From NCBI GenBank assembly GCA_944322725.1, contig CALUPU010000005.1, forward strand, positions 1 through 64,000: DNA of 64,000 bases, given 5' to 3'. The DNA comes from Candidatus Gastranaerophilales bacterium. Lineage in GTDB: Bacteria > Cyanobacteriota > Vampirovibrionia > Gastranaerophilales > Gastranaerophilaceae. Both the position numbers and the translations under genes were made by a program. The notes beneath the pieces were generated by a model. The model was not told the origin of the DNA. It ran no database searches and was given only the letters and a program-made list of their open reading frames with translations. Positions 1 through 8,220 of the stretch are shown here, in pieces. Numbering within the stretch: position 1 is the stretch's first letter; each line of letters starts with the position of its first letter.

Positions 1-76
1 CGTGGTTGATAGGATGCAGATAGAAGTATGGCAACATATGTAGTCGAGCATTACTAATAGGACGAGGGCTTTTCCT
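1..76 (+). rRNA. 23S ribosomal RNA, 3' end (partial)
   Basis: The first ~76 bases match the conserved 3' terminus of bacterial 23S rRNA: a GTTGATAGG-like segment, then the terminal helix region ending in ACTAATAGGACGAGGGCTT. The rest of the gene lies upstream of the window. The exact 3' end is uncertain by a few bases. A 5S gene follows after about 115 bases of AT-rich spacer, the normal 23S-5S order. Confidence 0.9.
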
Positions 77-191
77 ATAATAGGAATTATGATTGCGTTT
101 TGCTTATAATTACTATGTAGCTTTCAAGGTACGGTCAGATGACCGATTTGATTGGTGATGTTTTTCATCGTAAGCCAATCAGAATCGATTT

Positions 192-306
192 TCTGGTGAC
201 CAAGCGGCAGGATTCCACCCGTTCCCATCCCGAACACGGTCGTAAAGACTGCTTGCGGCGAAACTACTTGGCGGATGACCGCCTGGGAAGATAGCTAGTT
301 GCCAGA
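192..306 (+). rRNA. 5S ribosomal RNA
   Basis: About 115 nt. The 5' end TCTGGTGAC pairs over nine positions (two G-U wobbles) with the 3' end GTTGCCAGA, forming helix I of 5S rRNA. The conserved loop segment CCCATCCCGAACACGG lies at about 224-239. Order and spacing after the 23S end fit a normal rRNA operon. Confidence 0.93.
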
Positions 307-319
307 TTCTAATTTTAGC

Positions 320-358
320 AAAAAAGAGTTTTTGAATTGATTTCAGAAACTCTTTTTT
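320..358 (+). terminator. Intrinsic terminator of the rRNA operon
   Basis: An inverted repeat, AAAAAGAGTTT followed by a short loop and AAACTCTTTTTT, starts 14 bases after the 5S 3' end and finishes in a T tract. It is AT-rich for an rRNA terminator but well formed. The stretch from 359 to 534 shows no gene I can support. Confidence 0.75.
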
Positions 359-534
359 GTTGCTACATATTATCAACATGTTACGAAATGTAAATGTGAA
401 TTTTAATTTACCTCAAACCCAGTGATAATGCCTAATAGGATAGGATAGATGAAGCTGGATTATAATTGTGGCAATCTTTTTGACTATTTGAACTTTATAA
501 AAAGGTAAGTAATAAGTTAGAAAGGTTGGTAAAA

Positions 535-909
535 ATGGGAATTACAGGAATTGCAGGAAAGATTGTTAGTTATGTTGCTAAGAATCCTAAAAAAACGGCT
601 GCATTGGCAGCGGGCGGGGTAGGCGTTGGTGCATTAATAGGATATAAAGCAGCGACTACAACTAGAAAACAGGCAAATGACCAGATTAATCATATGCTTT
701 TGACAAATCCTATTTTAAACCCTCTCGGATGGTTTCAGCATTTTGTGAATCCGGGTAAAACAGAGACCGGTATGCTGGACAATCCTTTAGTTAAGCTAAT
801 GGTCGATAAAAATAACAAAGAATATCAGGAATATTATGATAACCTTTCTCAGGCTGATAAAGTCAAAGAGTTTTACAAAAACGGCGGGAAAGGTGTGTAC
901 TGGGCATAG
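535..909 (+). CDS. Small glycine-rich hypothetical protein with one hydrophobic segment
   Basis: A 124-residue protein of unrecognised family. A Gly/Ala-rich hydrophobic stretch at residues ~20-40 (repeated G-V-G and A-L-A) may be a membrane segment. The rest is polar, with Asn, Lys and Tyr, and no Cys cluster or catalytic motif is visible. I chose ATG 535 over the in-frame TTG at 526 because the AAAGG at 521-525 is correctly spaced for 535 and touches the TTG. A terminator follows at 930. It stands alone between the rRNA operon and a set of lineage-type proteins. Function unknown. Confidence 0.7.
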   Translation: MGITGIAGKIVSYVAKNPKKTAALAAGGVGVGALIGYKAATTTRKQANDQINHMLLTNPILNPLGWFQHFVNPGKTETGMLDNPLVKLMVDKNNKEYQEYYDNLSQADKVKEFYKNGGKGVYWA

Positions 910-929
910 TTAAACATATAATGTTAGAT

Positions 930-957
930 GGCTGCAGATTTATTTTGCAGCCTTTTT
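930..957 (+). terminator. Intrinsic terminator
   Basis: GGCTGCA and TGCAGCC form a 7-bp stem followed by a T5 tract, 20 bases after the stop codon of the small hypothetical gene. The following stretch to 1132 shows no gene. Confidence 0.8.
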
Positions 958-1132
958 GTATGAAAGTAAAATAAAAAGGGCAATGAATAATCACTGCCCG
1001 TGTCTGGAATTAAGAATAGTTGGAAGTATGAAAAAGATTTATTGATTATATTTAATATAAAACAATAAATGTGAACAATTACCCGACTATCTATTATTTT
1101 TTTCCGGATGGTTAATAAAATCTAAAAAAATA

Positions 1133-1159
1133 TAAAAAACGGCTCTTTATAGAGCCGTT
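1133..1159 (-). terminator. Intrinsic terminator (minus strand)
   Basis: The stem AACGGCTCT/AGAGCCGTT at 1138-1159 is followed, reading the minus strand, by a T-rich run. It sits 20 bases beyond the stop codon of the minus-strand gene at 1179-1550. Confidence 0.8.
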
Positions 1160-1178
1160 GGTATTTTATAAAATTATT

Positions 1179-1550
1179 CTAAGCCATTAATCCGCCGAAT
1201 TCTTTAGGTTTTACTTTGTTTTTGTCGTCTTCGTTTTCTCCTTGAGGCGATTGTTGCTCAGGTTGTTCGTTCATCATAGCATAGTACTGTTTGAATTCAT
1301 TTTCACATTGAGTCATTTTGCTTTGGAGTTCATCAACACTCATTGATGTTGAGCCAAATGCCACATTTGTTGTTGAACCTGTTTCTCCGCCGTTTTGTTC
1401 TGCTTGAGCGAGTTGTGTTTTGTATTTGTCATATTCATCAAATACGCTCTGTGCTTTTTCTGCATTAACTTTCATTTGATTTGCGTTAGCGCCTTTAGCG
1501 CTTAAGCTTTTTGCTTTGATTGATTGAAGCATTCCGAATTCAATAGCCAT
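1179..1550 (-). CDS. Small soluble hypothetical protein, helical, polar C-terminus
   Basis: A 123-residue protein of no family I recognise. The N-terminal ~50 residues are predicted helical with K/A/E-rich spacing. A Gly/Thr/Ser linker lies at ~52-68, a second amphipathic helix with a Cys at ~70-93, then a Gln/Pro/Glu/Lys-rich tail. No signal peptide or membrane segment is seen. The start ATG at 1548-1550 has a purine-rich AAGAAAGAGAG Shine-Dalgarno region. The layout resembles small cytoplasmic or secreted helical proteins, but no function can be assigned. It has its own terminator. Confidence 0.65.
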   Translation of the reverse strand: MAIEFGMLQSIKAKSLSAKGANANQMKVNAEKAQSVFDEYDKYKTQLAQAEQNGGETGSTTNVAFGSTSMSVDELQSKMTQCENEFKQYYAMMNEQPEQQSPQGENEDDKNKVKPKEFGGLMA

Positions 1551-1750
1551 ATTTTACTCTCTTTCTTAAAACATAAATAAAATTTTCTCTCTTGTATATA
1601 TAAAGTATATACCTTGCTAAAAATTGCTAAATAAGTATTAAAAAATTAAGAAATGTTACATTTTGTGTTCTGGTTATAAAGTTTATAAATAAAAATCCGT
1701 TTAATTATATATAAGAGTTTTGGCAAATTCGGTTAAATAAGGTTTCCATC

Positions 1751-2677
1751 ATGATTAGACTTGACATAGATTTAAGCTATCTGACAAAGAACTTTGAGAT
1801 TGGTACTCAACGTTTAAACCAGTATGGAACAAAAAGCATCGATGAAATTATGGAAGCAGAGGCAGCGCAGGGCAATACCAAAGCCGAAAGCTTTCAAAGA
1901 GATGTTATTAATGACCCTAAAGAACTTGTTAAATTATTTAAATTATCTAATGCCAAAAACAGATATGCTATTTTGTCGCAGATGAATTCCAGTGATTTGG
2001 AATATCTTGTGAATTTTTTAGAGCCCGAAGACTTACAAATGGGGCTAATGTTTTTTACTAAAACTAAAATTTTAAACCTTATATATGATTTGCCAAAGAA
2101 CAAAATCTGTTCAATTGTTTTTCAAGCTTTTTCTATTGAGCAGTTTTTAAAAATGATTCCAGAAAAAGAACTGAACAAATTTTTCGAATCAGACAAACTT
2201 GATAAGAACAAAATTCTTGATTTTGTTAAGACTATTCCAGAAGAAAAACTTAATAAAATGGTTGAAAAATTCATGTTTCAGGAGGAAGGTAAAATTCAGC
2301 AGGACAATAACTGGAGCCAGGAACATGTTGTAAAATGGATGGAGCAATTGAAACCTGAAAAATTTAAAAAAGCACTTCAATGTTTTGAACGTGAAGAAAA
2401 ACAGGCATTGATTTTGAATCTGACAAAAGAAGACAACAACCTTCTTACCGAATTTTCTAAGAATGCATTGACTTTCCCGCTCAAACAACTCGATAAAGTT
2501 GATATTGTAAAATGCATGGATAAACTGGAACCGGATGATTTGATGAAGATGGTTAACGAACTGCCGGATGAACTTCTTGCAGTTGTTGTTACTCAGATTG
2601 ATCCGATGGTTTTTGCAGAGGTTTTATCTAAAAACTTCAAAGACATTCTTGCAGAAGTTGGCATTGGAAATGTATAA
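1751..2677 (+). CDS. Helical-repeat protein resembling MgtE N-terminal / FliG middle domains
   Basis: A 308-residue all-helical, acidic protein. From about residue 55 it shows repeated units of ~25-30 residues of the type 'L-x-P-E-D/E-L-x-K-h-h-x-x-L-P-x-E-x-h', clearest near the C-terminus (LEPDDLMKMVNELPDELLAV). This spacing is characteristic of the helical superhelix in the MgtE N domain and FliG middle region. There is no MgtE membrane domain and no FliG C-terminal charged domain, so it is neither a magnesium transporter nor a motor protein as it stands. A scaffold or protein-binding role is inference only. ATG 1751 follows AAGG with normal spacing. It appears monocistronic. Confidence 0.6.
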   Translation: MIRLDIDLSYLTKNFEIGTQRLNQYGTKSIDEIMEAEAAQGNTKAESFQRDVINDPKELVKLFKLSNAKNRYAILSQMNSSDLEYLVNFLEPEDLQMGLMFFTKTKILNLIYDLPKNKICSIVFQAFSIEQFLKMIPEKELNKFFESDKLDKNKILDFVKTIPEEKLNKMVEKFMFQEEGKIQQDNNWSQEHVVKWMEQLKPEKFKKALQCFEREEKQALILNLTKEDNNLLTEFSKNALTFPLKQLDKVDIVKCMDKLEPDDLMKMVNELPDELLAVVVTQIDPMVFAEVLSKNFKDILAEVGIGNV

Positions 2678-2858
2678 TTAATTAAAATTATATTTTATAT
2701 TATTTTTAATAAAACAATTGCAACATATTTTGTAATGTTTTTGTAAAAAAATTAAATTTTTTTTGCTTTTGAGATATGATTATATATGCACCTTGTGCAT
2801 ATTTTCGTGCATTGAAAATAAATTTACCACGATACAAAAAAGAGCGGAATCCGGAACT

Positions 2859-5800
2859 ATGAGAAATTCTAAAGTAAAAATTATCAAAAAATATGCTGTC
2901 ATCGCTTTAGCAGTATTGTTTTTGACCACAGGCGCTTCTTATGCTGCCTCTACATGGTCAGAAGCACAAAACGAAATTAATAACACAGGTTCAACTACCT
3001 TTACGGGAGATGTTAATAATGTTACTGACTCCCCGCTTATGATTAACAGACCTCCGGTGCCTGCGGGTCCTGTTACAATAGACGGCGGCGGTCATACATT
3101 TACAGCTACAGGTACACCGGGGTCAACAACAAACTATTTTATAAATAATGGGCCCGGTGTTGATACAACTATTACAGATTCTCATTTTGAAGGTGCGAAT
3201 GCAGGCTCCGTGGATGCTCCTGTAAGCGGCGGTGCTGTTCAAAACTCCGGTAACCTTACAATTACAACAACACCCGGTTCTTCTTCCAATACCTCATTTA
3301 CAAACAATACAACAGAAGGTAACGGAGGTGCTGTTGCAAACACAGGCTCGGGCACACTTAATATAGAGCGCGTAGATTTTTCCGATAACCACTCTACCGG
3401 TTCAGGTGCACAAAGAGGCTGGGGCGGTGCTGTATATAGTGAAGGTACATCAGCAGCAATAACTGATTCTTCATTCTCTTCAAACACTGCTCAAAACGGT
3501 GGTGGTGCAGTATTTAACTATGCAGGCAAAATGACAATCAACGGTACAAGCTTTATAGGCAACGAAACCACTAATGATAACAGTAACGGCGGTGCTGTTG
3601 TTAATGCTGCTGAGATGGAAATTAACGGCTCTCATTTTGAAAACAACTATTCACAGGGTGTGGGCGGTGCATTTGCAAACGCATTTAACTCGGGTGCTGA
3701 AATTACTACTACTATTTCGGATACGAGCTTTATTAACAACCATTCTGATACAGGAGGCGGTGCTATTATTAACACAGGCAGTGCTACCAATCAGGTTCAT
3801 ACACTTACAATTAACGGTGGAACAATATTTGATGGCAACTATGTTGCAAACGAAGCAGGTACTACTGCTTCCTATGCCGGAGGTGCAATTATTAACGAAA
3901 CCGCAACAGCCGGCGGTGCTGATGCTGTGTTAAATATTAACGGTACTCAAAACAACAAAGTTACTTTTACAAACAACGTTGCAGAAACAGGCGGTGCTAT
4001 TTTAAACGGCGGTTCTGCTACAATTTCCAACACAATTTTTCGCCAAAATGGTGCTAAAACAATAGCAACAGGAGATTTAAAAACTACAGCCGGCGGTGCA
4101 ATATACAATAAAACAGACGGTGTCGGCAGTGCACAAATGAATATTTCAAATACTCTTTTTGACAGCAATACTGCGACAGACAAGGGCGGTGCTATTTATA
4201 ACGAAGACGGAAAAATAGTTATTACCGACTCTACTTTTGTAAATAACTCTGCAGGTGCTACGTCTGCATTGCCAAACGGCGGTGCAATATACAGTGCTGC
4301 TTCAGCAACACAGGGTTCAGAAACTACTTTAAGAGCAACATCCGGTCACAGTACTGTTATCGGTAATGAAAACAGTGTTGCTAACGGTACAGACTCAATT
4401 GTTTTTGCAGGTGTTGCCGGTGCTACGGCTGCAGAGAATAAAATTGCCGTAGGTAATTTTGAAGCTGCTGCAGGCGGTAAGATTGATATTTATTCTGCGG
4501 TATCAGGTAACACGGATGCGTCAAGTAATCATTTGACAGAAGTTAACTTTAACAAATCATCTGACGGTAACACTTATAAAGGTGATGTGAATTTTAAAGG
4601 CGATGCTTCACTTTCTAATACAGTAGCCAATATATATGACGGTAAAGTATCCTTTGCTCACGACAGAAGTTTTGATGCGACAAACATATTAAATATGTAT
4701 GGCGGTACTTTGAATCTTCTAAATGGGGAATACGGTGCATATCAGTTACAGGCAAGAGAGTTTAATCTTAAAGGTGATGCCGGTATAATGCTGGATGTTG
4801 ACCTTGCAGGTACATTCTCTCCTGACGGAAAACCCGGAATGGATGGAATATATAAGGATAACTTTGGTTCAATCACAAACGATGGCGGCAATACTCTGTT
4901 TGTTGAAGCGATGAAATCCTTAACAGAGGCTAAAACTGATACAGTAAAAATACAATTTACTGATGCTGATGCGTTAATTGAACATGTTCAGCTTGGAAAT
5001 AATGCAGGTGTTATAGAAGCACCAATAAATAAATATAAAGTAGAGCAAATTACTCAACCTGTTGGTGGAGGTACTGCCGCTGATGGTACCGGTCCGGGAG
5101 AATACTTCCAGTTTACAAAAATGGGTAACTCTGATTCCGTCCTTGCAGGTCCTGTTGCTGCACAAGCAGCCTTCCTTTTAATGGATAACCTTTACAGACA
5201 GTCATTTGCTAACATGGATATGGTTACGCTAATGACACCGGAACAGCGTATGGCGTGGAAAATGAGAAATAAATATGCCAACGCAGGGTACCATACGGGT
5301 GTTTATGCTCCGAATGTTATACCGGAAGAACGTGATGGTTTCTATGTAAGACCGTTTACAAACTTTGAAAACGTTCCGTTAAAAGGTGGTCCCAAAGTTT
5401 CTAACGTATCATACGGTACATTAATCGGCGGTGACTCTGACCTTGTTGATCTCGGTCACGGATGGGACGGTAACTTCTCATTCTTCGGTGCTTACCATGG
5501 TTCGCACCAGGCTTACAACGGTGTAAGTATCTGGCAGAACGGCGGTGCATTAGGATTCGTAGGTACTGCATATAAAGGCAACTTCTGGACAGGTGTTACT
5601 GCAAACGCAGGCGCCAGTGCAGCAGAAGCTCATCATACATTCGGCAGCGAACAGTTCCCTATCTTTATGACAGGTGCAGCTTGGAAATCAGGTTATAACT
5701 GGGGATTGTTAAATAACAAATTGATTATTCAGCCCAGCTATATGATGAGTTATACCTTTGTTAATGTGTTTGATTACAATAATGCTGCAGGTGTAAAAAT

Positions 5801-6104
5801 CACACAGGATCCTCTTAATGCTATTGAAATCATTCCGGGTATCAGAATTATCGGTAACCTTAAAAACGGATGGATGCCTTATCTGGGTGTTAATATGACT
5901 TGGAACATTATGGACAAAACCAAATTCTATGCGAACGAAGTTGCTCTTAGCCAGCTGTCTGTTAAACCTTATGTAGAATACGGTGTAGGTTTGCAAAAAC
6001 GCTACGGCGACAGATTTACCGGCTTTGGTCAGGCAATGCTTAGAAACGGCGGAAGAAACGGTATTGCGTTTACTCTCGGTTTCAGATGGGCACTCGGTCA
6101 TTAA
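2859..6104 (+). CDS. Pmp-like autotransporter with GGA(I/V)xN repeats and C-terminal beta-barrel
   Basis: A predicted surface autotransporter (type V secretion) of 1081 residues. A Sec signal peptide (Lys-rich N-region, then a hydrophobic core ending ASYA) spans residues 1-~27. The passenger to about residue 700 carries at least twelve GGA(V/I/F)xN/S motifs (GGAVQN, GGAVAN, GGAVFN, GGAIIN, GGAILN, GGAIYN and variants), the pattern of chlamydial polymorphic membrane proteins and of a right-handed beta-helix. The last ~280 residues are rich in alternating aromatic strands and end FRWALGH, as expected of an outer-membrane barrel, although the last residue is His rather than Phe. I chose ATG 2859 because it gives a proper signal peptide; an upstream in-frame TTG at 2763 does not. 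A likely adhesin; ligand unknown. Confidence 0.85.
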   Translation: MRNSKVKIIKKYAVIALAVLFLTTGASYAASTWSEAQNEINNTGSTTFTGDVNNVTDSPLMINRPPVPAGPVTIDGGGHTFTATGTPGSTTNYFINNGPGVDTTITDSHFEGANAGSVDAPVSGGAVQNSGNLTITTTPGSSSNTSFTNNTTEGNGGAVANTGSGTLNIERVDFSDNHSTGSGAQRGWGGAVYSEGTSAAITDSSFSSNTAQNGGGAVFNYAGKMTINGTSFIGNETTNDNSNGGAVVNAAEMEINGSHFENNYSQGVGGAFANAFNSGAEITTTISDTSFINNHSDTGGGAIINTGSATNQVHTLTINGGTIFDGNYVANEAGTTASYAGGAIINETATAGGADAVLNINGTQNNKVTFTNNVAETGGAILNGGSATISNTIFRQNGAKTIATGDLKTTAGGAIYNKTDGVGSAQMNISNTLFDSNTATDKGGAIYNEDGKIVITDSTFVNNSAGATSALPNGGAIYSAASATQGSETTLRATSGHSTVIGNENSVANGTDSIVFAGVAGATAAENKIAVGNFEAAAGGKIDIYSAVSGNTDASSNHLTEVNFNKSSDGNTYKGDVNFKGDASLSNTVANIYDGKVSFAHDRSFDATNILNMYGGTLNLLNGEYGAYQLQAREFNLKGDAGIMLDVDLAGTFSPDGKPGMDGIYKDNFGSITNDGGNTLFVEAMKSLTEAKTDTVKIQFTDADALIEHVQLGNNAGVIEAPINKYKVEQITQPVGGGTAADGTGPGEYFQFTKMGNSDSVLAGPVAAQAAFLLMDNLYRQSFANMDMVTLMTPEQRMAWKMRNKYANAGYHTGVYAPNVIPEERDGFYVRPFTNFENVPLKGGPKVSNVSYGTLIGGDSDLVDLGHGWDGNFSFFGAYHGSHQAYNGVSIWQNGGALGFVGTAYKGNFWTGVTANAGASAAEAHHTFGSEQFPIFMTGAAWKSGYNWGLLNNKLIIQPSYMMSYTFVNVFDYNNAAGVKITQDPLNAIEIIPGIRIIGNLKNGWMPYLGVNMTWNIMDKTKFYANEVALSQLSVKPYVEYGVGLQKRYGDRFTGFGQAMLRNGGRNGIAFTLGFRWALGH

Positions 6105-6140
6105 TAGTTAATAAAACTTAATAAATGTGGTAACCAATAA

Positions 6141-6177
6141 AGAAGGGCTTTTTCAGGATTGAAAAGCCCTCTTTTTT
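6141..6177 (+). terminator. Intrinsic terminator of the autotransporter gene
   Basis: AGGGCTTTT and AAAAGCCCT form a 9-bp stem with an 11-base loop, followed by CTTTTTT. It lies 36 bases after the autotransporter stop codon. Confidence 0.85.
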
Positions 6178-6290
6178 CATGTTTATCATGCTTTTGAGGC
6201 AATTTTTGAAAAGAAAAATTGTTTATTAATGCATAGAGGATTTTACAGAATTTTATTTAGACTATTAGAGGAATAAAGAGGGGATTTACT

Positions 6291-8153
6291 ATGACTATTA
6301 ATTCAACAGATGCAATCAAAGCTTCAAACTCAAATGTTTCAAAGTACGAAAAAGAAATTAGAGAAGAACAAGCTAAGAAAAGAGAAAAGGCAGAAAAGGA
6401 AAAAGTTGCCCGCGAATTAGTTGATAATTTGTCTCAATATACAGAAGCTAAAAGCGTTAAATCTGTACAAAAAGATTTAAAAGCAGCTTTAAAAGAACAA
6501 AAAGAACTTAAAATGATTTCTGAAGAAGAATATAAACAGGCAATGTCTTATGTAAAAAGTAAAGATTTCAAAGAATCTGTAAAAGAAGATATTACATCAG
6601 AATCGAGAACTTATATAGCAGGACTTGCAGGAAAATCTGAAGCTGTTAAAGCTAAAGATATGCAAAAAGAAGTTAAAGCTGAATTAAAAGAACAGTATAA
6701 AAATGGAGAAATTACAGAAGAACAATACAAGCAATACAAACAATATGCGACAAGAACAAACGGCTTTAAAAGATTTTTTGGCAAACAGGAAAATGAAGCT
6801 AATAAATTATACAGAGGCAACGCTGCAGACAATAATGTTGATAAAGTTAGAGCAGAAGGTCCTAAATTTAGCGATGAAATGCAGGCCAAAATAAATGTTG
6901 CAGGCTATACAGTTGATGAATTATATGAAATTTATGAAAATAACGGCGGCGCAGCTGATGGTACAGTAAACTACAGCTGGAAGAAAAAACAGCCCGGTGA
7001 AAGAGATGAAATTCTTACAAAACTAAATGAAAACAAAGGCGGATATAAATTTGACATGAAAGATGTCAAAGAAATCGGTAAAGCACTGGGTTATACTGTT
7101 GAAAAGAAAGTAGACGGCGGTAAAGTTGTCAGAGATGCTGCAAGAGGTCTTTTAATCGGCGCACCCGGTGTAGTTGGAATAGATAATACCGCTACAGCAG
7201 TTGCAGGTAGTGCAACAGCAACTTCTGTACAAAAAGTAGTTCTTCCGATTGGTGCAGCAGTTGGTTTAACTACAGGTGCAGTTGCATCTTCTATTACACA
7301 GGCACACAGAGTCGAAGACAGAGCTATTCCGACAAATGTTCCTGCAAGTGTAAAAACATACGATGAATATGCTAAATATCTGGATGACAATTATGCAACA
7401 GAAAAAGGTGCAGGAATCGGTAAAGATATTGCTAAATTCTATATAGACAAACGTGACGGCAAAACATTACTATTAGATCAAATGAATAAAGATTTGGCTC
7501 AGGCTGCAGGTACAGTTGATGCAGTTGGTACACCTTTGAACTATGAAGAAGCACTCGGACTTTTGAGCGACCTTTCATCAGGCAAAAAGGTTGTTGAACA
7601 GCCTAAAGCGGAGACACCTGAAAAAGAAACATGCGTGATAGAAGTTGTTTCAAAACCTGTACGGGAAAAAGTTGTAACTCCTACAGACTGTTATGAAGTT
7701 CAAAAAGGTGATGACTGGTACAGAGTTGTAATGGGCAAATACAAACCTAAATCTGCAGCAGATGCTAAAGCTCTTGTAAGATACTTAAAAGATGCTTACT
7801 ACGAAGAAAACAAAGAAGAATTGAATAAACTCGGTATCAAATCATCTAAGGGTGCATTCTTCCCGAAAGTCGGTGCAGAGTTATGTGTTCCTTCTGAAAT
7901 TACAATTAACGGTACTAAATACGAATATGATACAACCGCTAAAGTAATAGCAGGAAATAGATTCGGTGATACTGTATCTTACAATGCAATGGCAAATCCT
8001 TTCTATAATATAGTAGATAAAACAAAATATAATGTATCAACTTGTGATGGAACAGTTGCTAAAGGTATTGAAGAAAACCAGGTACAGCCAACAATTGATA
8101 ACATTAAAAAAGATAACTCTAAAAACTGGGAAATTGTCGGCTGGGGTAAATAA
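6291..8153 (+). CDS. Hypothetical protein with SHOCT-like helical repeats and a LysM-like C-terminal region
   Basis: A 620-residue protein. Residues ~10-160 are Lys/Glu-rich helix and contain two copies of a unit ending ISEEEYKQ / ITEEQYKQ, which resembles the short SHOCT helical hairpin. A hydrophobic Gly/Ala/Val stretch at ~285-345 could insert in or cross a membrane. Near residue ~464 the segment YEVQKGDDWYRVV, followed later by PKVGAELCVP, has the start and end signatures of a LysM peptidoglycan-binding domain, with an inserted helical stretch between them. There is no classical signal peptide. ATG 6291 follows AGAGGGGA. Envelope association is inferred from the LysM-like part only. Confidence 0.6.
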   Translation: MTINSTDAIKASNSNVSKYEKEIREEQAKKREKAEKEKVARELVDNLSQYTEAKSVKSVQKDLKAALKEQKELKMISEEEYKQAMSYVKSKDFKESVKEDITSESRTYIAGLAGKSEAVKAKDMQKEVKAELKEQYKNGEITEEQYKQYKQYATRTNGFKRFFGKQENEANKLYRGNAADNNVDKVRAEGPKFSDEMQAKINVAGYTVDELYEIYENNGGAADGTVNYSWKKKQPGERDEILTKLNENKGGYKFDMKDVKEIGKALGYTVEKKVDGGKVVRDAARGLLIGAPGVVGIDNTATAVAGSATATSVQKVVLPIGAAVGLTTGAVASSITQAHRVEDRAIPTNVPASVKTYDEYAKYLDDNYATEKGAGIGKDIAKFYIDKRDGKTLLLDQMNKDLAQAAGTVDAVGTPLNYEEALGLLSDLSSGKKVVEQPKAETPEKETCVIEVVSKPVREKVVTPTDCYEVQKGDDWYRVVMGKYKPKSAADAKALVRYLKDAYYEENKEELNKLGIKSSKGAFFPKVGAELCVPSEITINGTKYEYDTTAKVIAGNRFGDTVSYNAMANPFYNIVDKTKYNVSTCDGTVAKGIEENQVQPTIDNIKKDNSKNWEIVGWGK

Positions 8154-8173
8154 AACCTTAAGCAAGATAATAA

Positions 8174-8209
8174 AAAAAGACCTCAGGTTTTACTACCTGA
8201 GGTCTTTTT
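8174..8209. terminator. Bidirectional intrinsic terminator
   Basis: A near-perfect hairpin, AAAAAGACCTCAGGT with ACCTGAGGTCTTTTT, lies between two convergent genes (stops at 8153 and 8221). The T tract on each strand suits termination from both sides. Confidence 0.9.
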
Positions 8210-8220
8210 ATTTTTAATAT

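Noticed and set aside
2763-2858. Longer autotransporter start from TTG 2763
   Set aside because: It would bury the signal peptide 32 residues inside the protein and has no ribosome site; ATG 2859 gives a standard Sec signal.
3574-3933. 119-codon plus-strand frame inside the autotransporter gene
   Set aside because: Out-of-frame shadow of the GGA repeats with Leu/Ile/Thr-rich composition and no own ribosome site.
3200-4300. Repeats in the autotransporter as a CRISPR array
   Set aside because: The repeats are codon-phased GGA(I/V)xN protein motifs with variable DNA, not identical direct repeats with spacers.
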